A stretch of DNA of 64,000 nucleotides. Source: Laccaria trichodermophora. Lineage: Eukaryota > Basidiomycota > Agaricomycetes > Agaricales > Hydnangiaceae. The notes under the pieces are model-generated. The model searched no databases. It saw only the letters and a program-made list of their open reading frames with translations, and was not told the DNA's origin. Location of the stretch: contig JACTVC010000039.1 of assembly GCA_018417955.1 (NCBI GenBank), forward strand, positions 62,001-126,000. Reading direction: 5' to 3'. The first letter of the stretch is position 1. Every line of letters starts with the position of its first letter. Below are positions 33,900 to 46,222 of the stretch, in pieces. Both the position numbers and the translations under genes were made by a program.

Positions 33900-36800
33900 G
33901 GATCAGACGTGCAAAACTGGTTCGCTACTTTACCTTTTGAAGAGCAGTCCAGAATGTGTGGGCATTGGGTCGACTACTTAAAAGGGATCAAGGAAGGTTA
34001 TTTGGGATGTAACTGGCAGTTTGACATAGGAGAAGCATACAAAGCTCAATACTTCAGGCAACCGGGTCACGAAAAGGAACTACCGAAGTCCTTTATCACA
34101 CGTCATATTATGTATACTAGGATGTTAGCTAAATCAGACGATGGGGGACCTCTCGAAGTCCATCTAGTCATGGCAAGAGCTCCATTGCCGTGGAGAACTA
34201 TCCTAGTACTGGAGAACATCAAATCGTCCTCGATGTTGTACACCAAGGCCGCTGAACACGAAGCCTCTCTCCTCGAAATCTCGAGAAGTCGTTCCCAAGC
34301 ATCCAATGCAATCACCTCCGAGAATCTTGTGTCCACTTTGAACAAGATGGGGTATAGCTTGGAAAGACCGAAATTCCATAATTTTCCACAAAACAGGAGA
34401 GCTAACCTGACCTCTAACGAAGGGGAAGTGATTCCGGCGGGGGAAGGGACCAAGGAATCCTACGCAACCCAAGCAGTCAGCCAGGAGTCACATCAGAACA
34501 AAGATGAGATCCTTGCTGAAGTGTTTCAAGTCTTGAAGAAGAGGCAATGCCCTCCGCCACCTGGAGGATACATGTTTTCTAAGAATGATCACGTTACCAC
34601 GAAGATGGGGAGAATGCCTCCATCACCTTGCAAATGTTGTGGTAGTGCCAACCATTGGGACAAGGAATGCCCCGATTGGGCAGTTTACCTAGAGAAAACG
34701 GCGAAGTCAAGTTATAGCAACGAACGCGAGCTTGTGGAGGAGGAAATGTACTACCTGAGCGCATACAACATACTGCTCTCCCAACGGGTAGCATCGCTGC
34801 AAGTCGACCAAACGAAATTGGAGCAGGGTTTTAAGCCGGCAGTCCGTAGTGGCATGACCAATCAAAGCTACCACGAGCGTAAGACCGAAGTACTGCCAAA
34901 GAAAATGGCCGTCACTGTGGAGGAAATAGAAGATGAATTTTGGGAAGAAGACAGAAACCGGATTAAGAGCGATACCCACCTACTCCAGTCAGAGGATGAA
35001 GTGAATGCGGCGTACGAAGAGCCTAAAGAGAGGAGGCCCTCCCCCAGTAAACATCCTACACAGCAACGCCATCCCAGAGATACCCCATCCCCAGTCAGGA
35101 AGCCGTCACCACGAGTCTCCATGGAGGAACTTGAGGACGAGGATGTAGTAGCGGCAAGGACCAAACCAACTTCGCCAAAACACCTGTTGATCTCCGTAGA
35201 TGAAGCGGATGATTTCGAGGACTGTAACAATGAGCCTACCGCGTTAGAAGACACTAGAGCCATGGAAGGGGACAGAGAAGCCCACCTCAACGCGCAGCGA
35301 GCTAGTGTACCACCTTTCAGGAATCTACCCCCACCACCTCCTGATTCCAAACCCATTCGTTTACGCAAGAAGCGATTAGCTTCGCCAGGTATGTCGTCCT
35401 TAGGAGTCTCCGTCCTATCAACGAAGGGATGGGTAGCAGGATTGGACAACGCTAGCGTTGACCTCAGGATAGATTCATGTGCTGATGTTACTTTGATTTT
35501 GGAGGAATTCTTCAACACCTTGAAAAGTGCACCTCGCATTCAGCAGGGGATGAGAATGAAACTATGGCAACTCACGGACAAGAACGAGGAACTCAAAGGC
35601 TATGTGAGGATTCCTATCTTCATGGAGACCACGGAAGGGGCATTGCTGGAAATCGAAGCAGAGGCATACGTAGTGCCGAACATGACAGTACCTATACTCT
35701 TGGGAGAGGACTATCAGCTAACCTACAAGCTCGGAGTCACCAGGAACGTTGAAACGGGGACCAAGTTGCGCTTCACAGACACAGACCATGAGATTGCCGC
35801 AGTGCATGTCAGTCATACTCCAGACTTTGACAGACTGCGACAAAGCACCCTGCTGGTCAGCAAGTTCGCCAAAGCTAAAACACACCGTAGAGAAAAGGCC
35901 AGAAGACACCGTCGCAAGCTCAAATTTGGCGTAGAAGAGAAGACAATAAGAGCGGCCGAGGACTGTATACTGAAGCCACATGGGTGTCGGCGTATTAAAG
36001 TAGAAGGCCAATTCGACATCGACAAGGATTGGCTAGTGCAGAAGAGTCTGTTAGCGAACGCAAACGACTCTTATTTCGCTGTACCTAACACCCTAATCTC
36101 CGCTCGCAACCCCTGGGTTCCAGTTGCCAACCCCACGGACCAGCCGAGATACATCCGGAGAGGGGAAGTTATTGGTTCCATACATGATCCAGAGGACTTT
36201 TTCGAGACTCCTGACTCCGTCGAACGCGCAGACGCCCTGTACAGACACGCTGCAGCTATTAAAGCAATCATAGAAACACAGATGACAGTGCAAAGCGACA
36301 CGGATAAGGTTGCGTCGGATGTAGTCAACCAACAGATTCCTGAGGAGGAAGAGGATTACGGACCGAAAACAGCAGCTATGCCAGACCTCACAGACTACCC
36401 ATCAGCGAGAATGGAGGAGCTGATCGACGTGGGAACGCTTCCAGAACACCTGAAAGACCGAGCATGGAATATGCTCAGGAATCGTCAGCAGGCATTTGGC
36501 TTTGACGGACAGTTGGGACACTTACCTACCAAAGTGCACATCAGGACAGTAGATGGGCAGGTTCCAATAGCTGTACCGATGTATGGTAGTTCGCCAGAAA
36601 AGCGACGCGTAATGGACGAACAGATGGATAAGTGGTTTGAGCAGGACGTGATCGAACCTTCTATCAGCCCGTGGAGCGCGCCAGTGGTCATCGCGTATCG
36701 CAATGGGAAACCAAGATTCTGCGTGGATTACAGGAAGCTCAACGCCGTTACTATCCCGGACGAATTCCCAATCCTGTGCCAATCGGAGATCCTTTCCTCG

Positions 36801-38837
36801 TTATCAGGCGCTCAGGTCCTGTCATCTTTAGACGCTCTGTCAGGCTTCACTCAGCTGGAGTTAGATGTGGAGGATGTGGAAAAAACCGCATTCCGAACTC
36901 ACAGGGGGCTATTCCAGTTCAAAAGAATGCCGTTTGGGTTGAGGAATGGTCCATCCATCTTTCAGAGAGTGATGCAGGGCATCTTGGCACCATACCTGTG
37001 GTTATTCTGTCTCGTTTACATTGATGACATAGTCATATTTTCCAAATCTTACGAAGAACACATCACGCACCTTGATAAGGTTCTGGAAGCCATCGAGAAG
37101 GCAGGAATTACACTTTCACCTAATAAATGTCATTTGTTCTATGGATCCATTCTTCTGTTGGGACATAAAGTGTTGAGGCTGGGACTCTCAACTCACGCAG
37201 AAAAGGTCAAGGCCATACTAGAATTGGAGAGGCCTCGGAAGTTATCTCAACTACAGACATTCCTTGGCATGGTAGTTTATTTCTCTGCTTTCATCCCGTA
37301 CTACGCTTCCATCTGCGCCCCATTATTTCACCTAATGCGGAAAGGCGCCAAATGGAAGTGGGGGGTGGAGGAGGAATACACATTTCAAGCAGCTAAGGAA
37401 GCGTTACACTCCAGTCCAGTATTAGGGCATCCAATAGAAGGCCGGCCGTATCGTCTGTACACAGATGCGTCTGACGAGGCTGCTGGTTGTGCACTACAAC
37501 AAATACAACCGATCCAAGTTAAAGACCTCAAGGGTACGAGAGCGTATAATCGTCTGAGGAAAGCTTACGATGAAGGACTCCCACTGCCCAAGCTCACTAC
37601 AACTCTGAGTGCCAAAACAGCTGACAGCCCCGCGGACGACAAGTGGGGCGCTGACTTCGATTCCTCAATAGTGCACGTGGAGCGAGTAATTGGTTATTGG
37701 TCAAGAACCTTCAAAGGCGCTGAAACCCGATACTCGACAACTGAGAGAGAGGCTTTAGCGGCCAAAGAAGGGCTAGTTAAGTTCCAGCCTTACATAGAAG
37801 GAGAAAAGATCTTACTGGTCACGGACCATTCAGCCCTGCAATGGGCGCGCACGTACGAAAATTCCAATCGCCGACTGGCCGCTTGGGGGGCAGTGTTCTC
37901 CGCATACGCCCCTGGATTAGAAATCATTCACAGAGCGGGGAGGGTACATTCTAATGTGGATCCTCTATCACGCTTACCTAGAGCAGCACCTGATCACGTC
38001 TCTCCTGAGGCTGATCCAGGACCGAGCATAGTGACGGATTTCTCTCTAGTGGAGGAACAAGAACACGCTCTCAACTGGACCTTCAACAGAGAAACTTTCG
38101 TCGCATGGAACATAACGGAGTGCCTGGAAGGCCCAACATCTTCCCACTTTACGGAGACGAGGCAAAGTACCACGAATCTCGAAGTGAAAGACACTGGGAG
38201 CAAAGATCAGCTATCTCAAGAAGATCAGGAATTGGATACCCTACCTGTAGCCGAGGAATATTGGGAAGCCTCTAACCCCACGCCTAACCTTCACGTGGAA
38301 ATGGATGCGAGCTTCATCGAAAATTGGGTAGAGGAATATCAGTCTGATCAGTCTTTCCGCTCTATTTGGAACGATAAGAAAAGGGAAGTTGAGAACTGGA
38401 AAAAGGACAGTCGGTTCTTGAAGGACCAGAGGGGATTGCTGTTCTTCTTAGACGAAGACTACCAGCCACGACTATGCATGCCTAGGTCAAGACAGAATCT
38501 AATTCTCAGGGAAGCACATGAAAACCCCCTAGAATCGGCTCATGCAGGGCCGGAGCGCTTATGGCAGAAGTTAAGTCAAAAATTCTACTGGAAGAGAATG
38601 AAAACGGACGTACTGGAGTACTGCAAGTCATGCAACTCGTGCCAGAAGACTAAATTCAGCAATTTTAACAAGTACGGCTTTCTGATCCCCAATCCCATAC
38701 CGTCGCGCCCATACCAATCAGTCTCAATGGACTTCATCGTGAATCTGCCATGGTCCAACAATTTTAACACCATCTTTGTAGTAGTGGACAGACTCACCAA
38801 GCAGGGGACTTTTATACCATGTACGACAGGGCTCACC
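33900..38837 (+). pseudogene. Gypsy gag-pol, from gag core to integrase catalytic core (5' part)
   Basis: Same frame as gag after the single TAG. It has the rest of gag (NWFATLPFEEQSRM), a CX2CX4HX4C knuckle near 34627, an aspartic protease site reading DSCAD near 35475 where DSGAD is usual, RT with FCVDYRKLN, FKRMPFGL and the YIDD box (about 37018), and RNase H with YTDASDEAAG and VTDHSALQW. The integrase has an HX7H...CX2C zinc finger and the first catalytic Asp (VSMDFIVNLP). No stop interrupts it until the palindromic element enters at 38838, after codons for TTGLT. The 3' part resumes in frame at 44992. Confidence 0.92.
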
Positions 38838-38862
38838 CAGGGCATTCAGTAGATACACTATG

Positions 38863-38932
38863 GAACCATAACAATAGAAATTGACAATTGTCCCAATAAG
38901 TCATAGGGCTACCCCAATGGGCCCAATTACAA
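38863..38932 (+). repeat. left terminal inverted repeat of the palindromic element
   Basis: About 70 bp from ACCATAACAATAG to GGGCCCAAT, matching the reverse complement of about 44905-44966 with few mismatches. Outside this block the two ends agree only patchily. Confidence 0.8.
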
Positions 38933-39299
38933 AAGACATTATGATACTATACATTGGCCCAACAACATGACAATATGTATATTTGATTGTTGGGCCCAAC
39001 GACAGTGCCACAGTCCAAGCTAAGGGTTTATAGATTGGCCACATGGCTTAAATGGGGGTAATTTTGGCCGTTGATATATGACGGTATTAAGGTACCATTG
39101 ATAGTTGGGCCCAATGAAGGAAAATCGTTAAGGGAGATGGTTGGGCCCATTGGCCCAATTATTAAGCTACGGTTGATGGTTGGGCCTAATGTAAGGTATT
39201 TGTTAAGGGAACAGGTTGGGCCCAATGGTAAAATTTCAATGCTATGGCTTGTAAGTTGGGCCCATGCCATGATATAAGCTATAGTTCATAGGTTAGCCC

Positions 39300-39705
39300 A
39301 ATGATTATTTGAATTTTGCGGGTGGGCTTTGGTCCGGTAAACCCGTGGGTCTGCTCCTGTTCCGTTGGACCCACGGCCACACAATTGTGCAATTACACCT
39401 GCGGGTTGGCTATTGTGCAGTTACCCCCACGGGGTAGCTCTTGTTCCATTACCCCCGGGGGTCGCCACGTGGGCCAGATCATGTTCTGTTACCCCCGCGG
39501 ATTGACAATTGATCCATTACACCCTCAGGCTGGCTGTTGTTCATTACCCCCATGGGGCAGCTCTTGTTCCGTTAGCCCCGTGGGTCGCCACACAGGCTAG
39601 ATTGTGTTCCATGACCCCACAGGTTGACAATAGGTCCATTACACCTGCAGGATCTTATTCCATTACACCCACGATGTCCAGCTCTTGTTCTCTTAGACCC
39701 ACGGA
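39300..39705. repeat. degenerate CCCACGGG-type repeat cluster
   Basis: A phrase of about 45-50 bp built on TTACACCC(A/G)CGGG and GGCTxTTGTTCC recurs about nine times. It continues into the left palindrome arm (to about 40200) and appears inverted at 43565-44060. Open frames across it are by-products of the repeat. Confidence 0.7.
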
Positions 39706-39706
39706 A

Positions 39707-41935
39707 CCTTCTTCTGTTTGGCCCGCGGGTTTCCAATTACAGCAACGGACCTTTTGTGGCTCCCCCGCGGGTCTCCGATTACACCCATGGATTACCTGCT
39801 GCTCCGTTACACCTGTGGCCACCCACGGACCACCTGCTGCTCCTTGACCAATTGGCCCTCTTCCATCAGCCCCCCACCCGTGGGCCACGTTTGCAGCTGG
39901 CCTGCAAAATGGACCAACAATTGTGCCCTTACATTCAGAGACCATTATTCCATTACACCCGTGGACCAGCAATTGTGCTGTTTCATCCACGGACAAGCAC
40001 TTGTTCCATTACACCCGTGGGCTGCGCTCTCATCCGCGGACCTGCTCTTTTTCTGTTACCCCCACGGACCAGCAATTCTTTTATCTGCGGACTGACGGAT
40101 TACCTACCACTCCGTTTCTGCAGACACCCATTGTTGCTGTTGGACCCATGGGCCACACCATTTGTTAAGCCCATTGGTCTGTTACATCCGCGGGCCACCA
40201 GCTAGAGCTCCACGGACGTGAACATCTGGATTTGTATTTAACATGCTGAATGTCATTGCCCCAAAAATGCGGCTGAAAGAATGTCCGGATTTGTGATTAA
40301 CTTGGTGAACGTCACTGATCCGAAAATGTGGCCGAAAAAACATCCGGATTTGTATTAGTGCAACAATGTCCGAAGTTTCACATGTAATTTTGACATGGAC
40401 CAGACAACCCCCCATGGAATGCTCTGAAGTCCGAAATTTTTTAAGTTACTTCCATCTGGATATAATAATCCCCATAGACTGCACCAATGTCCGAAATTTT
40501 GGATGTAATTTTGACAGGGGCCAGACAACCCCCATGGAATGCTCCAATGTCCGAAATTTATACTTCAAGTACCCGAAAATGCGGTCACAAAAACATCCGG
40601 ATTTGTATTTAACATGCTGAATGTCATTACCCCGAAAATGTGGCTGAAAAAATGTCCGGAGTTGTAGTTGACTTGGTCAATGTCACTGCTCCGAAAATGC
40701 GGCTGAAAAAACATCCGGATTTGTATTTAACATGCTGAATGTCATTGCCCCGAAAATACGGCCGAAGAAATGTCCGGATTTGTGATTAACTTGGTGAACA
40801 TTACTGATCCGAAAATGCGGCCGAAAAAAACATCCGGATTTGTATTTAACATGCTGAATGTCATTGCCCCGAAAATGCGGCCGAAAAAATGTCCGGATTT
40901 GTGATTAACTTGGTGAACATCACTGATCCGAAAATGCGGCCGAAAAAAACATCCGGATTTGTATTTAACATGCTGAATGTCATTGCCCCGAAAATGCGGC
41001 CGAAAAAATGTCCGGATTCGTGATTAACTTGGTGAACATCACTGATCCGAAAATGCGGCCGAAAAAAACATCCGGATTTGTATTTAACATGCTGAATGTC
41101 ATTGCCCCGAAAATGCGGCCGAAAAAATGTCCGGATTTGTGATTAACTTGGTGAACATCACTGATCCGAAAATGCGGCCGAAAAAACATCCGGATTTGTA
41201 TTAGTGCAACAATGTCCGAAGTTTCGGATGTAATTTTTACATGGACCAGACAACCCCCCGCGGAATGCTCTGAAGTCCGAAATTTTTTAAGTTACTTCCA
41301 TCCAGATATAATGATCCACATAGACTGCACCAATGTCCGAAATTTCGGATGTAATTTTGACAAGGCCAGACAACCCCCATAGAATGCTCCAATGTCCGAA
41401 ATTTAGTACTTCAAGTACCCGAAAATGCAGCCAAAAAAACAGCCGGATCTGTATTTAACATGCTGAATGTCATTGCCCCAAAAATACGGCCGAAAAAATG
41501 TCCGGATTTGTGATTAACTTGGTGAACGTCACTGATCCGAAAATGCGGCCGAAAAAACATCCGGATTTGTATTAGTGCAACAATGGCCAAAATTTCAGAT
41601 GTAATTTTGACATGGACCAGACAACCCCCCACGGAATACGTTGATGTCCGAAATTCTAGACTACAAAACTTTGTAGTGTCTGCTTTTTAGACTACACAAT
41701 TTTGTAATGACCAGTTGAACTCAGGCAGAACTCTCTCAATTCTTAACCGATTTGGATGTTCTTGGGCTTGTTTTGACAGGTAAACCCGTGGGGTTGTGGG
41801 TATGGGTACTCTACAGGTCATGTATGGGCCACTTGTCCGATATTTATAGGTTTTTTAGTGTCCTTGATCATGAATGAGTATATGGGTCCATGGGTCTACA
41901 GTTGAAGGAGTGAGAAGGGTGGACATTTGCCATTT
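39707..41935 (+). repeat. left arm of the giant palindrome
   Basis: Its reverse complement is found at about 42320-44066. The match starts at GAACCTTCTTCTGTTTGGCC on the left and ends at the inverse on the right. The left arm is longer because it holds additional repeat units (about 41210-41540). Between 40200 and 41220 lies an array of two alternating phrases of about 59 bp, each containing CATCCGGATTTG or TGTCCGGATTTG and CCGAAAATGCGGCCGAAAAA, making a dimer of about 118 bp. Confidence 0.9.
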
Positions 41936-42319
41936 CTGTATCATTGGTTTATTATGAATAAGTACATAGATTCAGGGTGCTATAGTTGAAGGAGTGATAA
42001 TGGTGGGCATTTTGCTATTGCTTTCACTGTCTGTGTCACCTCTTCAACCATACATCCCTATGAACATATGTACTTATTCATTGATGTCTGGTCTCCCAAA
42101 CTTGAAAGTTTGTAGTCCACTTTTCTGACATATAATTTGTAGTGTCCTTCACTATGAATAAGTACATAGGTTCATGGGACTATCATTGAAGGAGTGAAAT
42201 GGATGGACAATTTGACATTCCGGTATTTCACTTAGTTTTAAGATTGAACTATGTCATTCTCACTCCTTGAACCATATCTCCACGAACATATATATACTTA
42301 TACATAGTAAATCAATGAT
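41936..42319. other. centre of the palindrome
   Basis: A spacer of about 385 bp that is itself made of diverged inverted phrases (TTGAAGGAGTGA, TATGAATAAGTACATAG and their complements). This part is AT-rich and has no coding signal. Confidence 0.7.
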
Positions 42320-44066
42320 CCAGCAATTGCAAAATGTCCACCCTTTTCACTCCTTCAACTGTAGACCCATGGACCCATATACTCATTCATGATCAAGGAC
42401 ACTAAAAAACCTATAAATATCGGACAAGTGGCCCATACATGACCTGTAGAGTACCCGTACCCACAACCCCACGGGTTTACCTGTCAAAATGAGCCCAAGA
42501 ACATCCAAATCGGTTAAGAATTGAGAGAGTTCTGCCTGAGTTCAACTGGTCATTACAAAATTGTGTAGTCTAAAAAGCAGACACTACAAAGTTTTGTAGT
42601 CTAGAATTTCGGACATCAACGTATTCCGTGGGGGGTTGTCTGGTCCATGTCAAAATTACATCCGAAATTTTGGCCATTGTTGCACTAATACAAATCCGGA
42701 TGTTTTTTTCGGCCGCATTTTCGGATCAGTGATGTTCACCAAGTTAATCACGAATCCGGACATTTTTTCGGCCGCATTTTCGGGGCAATGACATTCAGCA
42801 TGTTAAATACAAATCCGGATGTTTTTTTCGGCCGCATTTTCGGATCAGTGATGTTCACCAAGTTAATCACAAATCCGGACATTTTTTCGGCCGCATTTTC
42901 GGGGCAATGACATTCAGCATGTTAAATACAAATCCGGATGTTTTTTTCGGCCGCATTTTCGGATCAGTAATGTTCACCAAGTTAATCACAAATCCGGACA
43001 TTTCTTCGGCCGTATTTTCGGGGCAATGACATTCAGCATGTTAAATACAAATCCGGATGTTTTTTCAGCCGCATTTTCGGAGCAGTGACATTGACCAAGT
43101 CAACTACAACTCCGGACATTTTTTCAGCCACATTTTCGGGGTAATGACATTCAGCATGTTAAATACAAATCCGGATGTTTTTGTGACCGCATTTTCGGGT
43201 ACTTGAAGTATAAATTTCGGACATTGGAGCATTCCATGGGGGTTGTCTGGCCCCTGTCAAAATTACATCCAAAATTTCGGACATTGGTGCAGTCTATGGG
43301 GATTATTATATCCAGATGGAAGTAACTTAAAAAATTTCGGACTTCAGAGCATTCCATGGGGGGTTGTCTGGTCCATGTCAAAATTACATGTGAAACTTCG
43401 GACATTGTTGCACTAATACAAATCCGGATGTTTTTTCGGCCACATTTTCGGATCAGTGATGTTCACCAAGTTAATCACAAATCCGGACATTCTTTCAGCC
43501 GCATTTTTGGGGCAATGACATTCAGCATGTTAAATACAAATCCAGATGTTCACGTCCGTGGAGCTCTAGCTGGTGGCCCGCGGATGTAACAGACCAATGG
43601 GCTTAACAAATGGTGTGGCCCATGGGTCCAACAGCAACAATGGGTGTCTGCAGAAACGGAGTGGTAGGTAATCCGTCAGTCCGCAGATAAAAGAATTGCT
43701 GGTCCGTGGGGGTAACAGAAAAAGAGCAGGTCCGCGGATGAGAGCGCAGCCCACGGGTGTAATGGAACAAGTGCTTGTCCGTGGATGAAACAGCACAATT
43801 GCTGGTCCACGGGTGTAATGGAATAATGGTCTCTGAATGTAAGGGCACAATTGTTGGTCCATTTTGCAGGCCAGCTGCAAACGTGGCCCACGGGTGGGGG
43901 GCTGATGGAAGAGGGCCAATTGGTCAAGGAGCAGCAGGTGGTCCGTGGGTGGCCACAGGTGTAACGGAGCAGCAGGTAATCCATGGGTGTAATCGGAGAC
44001 CCGCGGGGGAGCCACAAAAGGTCCGTTGCTGTAATTGGAAACCCGCGGGCCAAACAGAAGAAGGTT
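42320..44066 (-). repeat. right arm of the giant palindrome
   Basis: Inverse of 39707-41935 with fewer repeat units, ending at AAACAGAAGAAGGTTC. Long stretches look identical to the left arm when inverted (for example 43151-43405 against 40366-40620). Confidence 0.9.
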
Positions 44067-44704
44067 CGAACTAACTTAAAAAATTTCGGACTTCAGAGCA
44101 ATCTATGGGGGGGCTGTCTGGTCCATGTCAAAATTACATCCGAAACATCGGACATTGGTGCACTAATACAAATCCGGATGTCTTTCTGGTCACATTTTCG
44201 GAGCAGCGACGTTTACCAAGTTAATCACAAATCTGGACATTTTTTCGGCTGCATTTTCGGGTGCTTGAAGTTCTAAATTTCGGGCATCGAAGCATTCCAC
44301 GGGGGTTGTCTGGCGCCTGTCAAAATTACATCTGAAATTTCGGACAGTGTTGTACTAATACAAATCCGGATGTTTTTTCGGCCGCATTTTTGGAGCAGTG
44401 ACATTTACCCAGTCAACTACAACTCTGGACATTTTTTCGGCCGCATTTTTGGGGCAATGACATTCAGCATCTTAAATACAAATCCAGATGTTTTTTTCGG
44501 CCGCATTTTCGGAGCAGTGACATTAACTAAGTTAATCACAAATCCGGACATTTTTTCGGCCGCATTTTTGGAGCACTGGTATTCTGCATACTAGTGACAA
44601 ATCCGGACCTTTCTTCAGCTGCATATTTGGGGCATTGACATCCAACATGGCAACCACAAATCCGGACATTTTTTCAGTCGCATTTTCGGAGCACTTGCAG
44701 TCAG
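44067..44704. repeat. additional TCCGGA/CCGAAA repeat units outside the palindrome
   Basis: About eight further copies of the 59-bp phrases in right-arm orientation, more diverged than those in the arms (for example AAATCTGGACATTT). They look like older members of the same subterminal array. Confidence 0.75.
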
Positions 44705-44991
44705 CATGTCAATGCTTCCGGTGATCTCTTGAACGCATGTGGCCCAACATTTGGCCATTCTGTAGATTATACTTTGGGTACCTATGGTACCATTGATTAT
44801 GGCAATAACCACATCTGCAGAATATGCATTGGGCCACACATTAATACCATATGCTGTAAACATCCATTGGCCCCAGGTATGGATCCATAGCGTCCATGTG
44901 TATTGGGCCCATTGGGGTAGCCCTATGACTTATTGGGACAATTGTCAATTTCTATTGTTATGGTACTATAGCGACATCTATGTATACTTGT

Positions 44992-45974
44992 GGCTCACCG
45001 CCGAGGAATTCGCGGAATTATTCGTCAGACATATAGTCTGTAGATTTGGAATCCCAGATAGCATCATCACTGACCACGACCCCCGATGGACATCGGACTT
45101 TTGGAAGGGAGTAGTGAGTTTCCTCAAGACGAAAATGGCCCTGTCATCAGCACATCACCCTCAGTACGATGGTCAAACAGAAATACTCAATCGTCATCTG
45201 GCTACCATGCTGAGGGCTTACGTATCAGACGACCTAGCGGACTGGTCTACCTGGCTACACATCCTAGAATTTGCATACAACAATTCCATTCACAGTTCGA
45301 CAGGCGCCTCTCCGAATTTCCTAGCGTACGGATTCCAACCTAAATCGCCTTTGGACTTTTTATTACCAAAGGATAGCCCCAGAGTTAAATCGGCTACATA
45401 CTCATTGGGCCCCGAAGTCAACAATTTCCTGGACACCCTAGGCATGCACAGGGATAGCGCTAGGAGGGCTATAGCAAAGGCGCAAGATGAGCAAGCAGCA
45501 CAATATAACAAGGGCCGCAAACCTGTGCCAGACTTCAAGAAAGGAGACAGAGTCCTCGTGAACCCACACTCCCTGGACTGGATCGACGCGAAAGGGAGCG
45601 GCACGAAGTTGAAGCAACGGTGGTTGGGCCCATTCGAAATTATGCAAAAGATCAATTCTAAAGTCTTCTGTCTGCGCATGAGCGATAAATACCCGGGTTT
45701 CCCAGTCTTTAACATCGAGCACCTAAAGAAATACGAAGAATCAGGACCGGAATGGGGAGAACGTACCCAAATGCCCGAATCGCACAGAACACGAATCGAA
45801 TCCAAGGAATTCGAAGTGGAAACCATTGTAGGACATCGCCGTAAAAGGAACGCGCTCCAGTTCCTGGTGCGTTGGTCAGGCTATGGCCCACAATTCGACA
45901 CATGGGAGCCTCAGAGAAGCCTGCGGAACGCCTCTATTGTACTAAATGAGTACAAGAAGAAGCATAATTTGTGA
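44992..45974 (+). pseudogene. Gypsy integrase 3' part and chromodomain
   Basis: Continues the integrase in frame after the palindromic insertion: AEEFAELFVRHIVCRFGIPDS, the second catalytic Asp in IITDHDPRW, and the Glu region HHPQYDGQTEILNRH. The C-terminal barrel follows (KGDRVLVNPHSL, RWLGPFEI). It ends in a chromodomain, FEVETIVGHRRKRNALQFLV then RWSGYGPQFDTWEP, which in chromoviruses guides insertion to heterochromatin. The TGA lies at 45972-45974. It cannot be made as one protein while the insertion is present. Confidence 0.93.
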
Positions 45975-46222
45975 CGAGACAGAGGACTTACAGCCATTCC
46001 ACGGCTATAGTGGAACATTATGCCCCAATTTTTATTATCTAATCATCTTCTTAAATTTTCATTAGTCAGCACGAGTCCAGATCCTTTCATTTTTCGTCCT
46101 CTTTCCCCCTTTCTTTCTTTATCACTCCACTGTTGGGCTACGCGAAAGCGCCGGATTTCCCGCTTTAGCCGCCTGACGAGATACTCGAGCCTGTTACGGA
46201 TTTCCGTTTCAGACCGAGAATC

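Larger units (their letters stand above)
38838..44991. mobile_element. 6.15-kb palindromic non-autonomous DNA transposon
   Basis: Flanked by GGCTCACC (38830-38837 and 44992-44999), an 8-bp target duplication. The left end reads CAGGGCATTCAGTAGATACAC. The right end inverted reads ACAAGTATACATAG. A better-conserved inverted segment follows: ACCATAACAATAGAAATTG and on through TCATAGGGCTACCCCAATGG. Inside, two long arms form a giant inverted repeat around a centre near 42.1 kb. No transposase or other credible protein is present; the open frames are translations of repeat arrays. The 8-bp duplication and CAGGG-like end fit hAT; KDZ (Zisupton-like) elements are an alternative. Element plus one TSD copy is 6162 bp, so the integrase frame is exactly restored on paper. 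Confidence 0.9.

Noticed and set aside
39316..40205. Open frames of 94-193 codons in the palindromic element, mirrored at 43566-44053
   Set aside because: They are translations of short CCCACGGG-type repeats, occur in all phases, and appear again inverted in the other arm.
40200..41220. Regular 59/118-bp repeats that could suggest a CRISPR-like array
   Set aside because: There are no unique spacers; the units are contiguous, alternate between two phrases and lie in a eukaryotic transposon.
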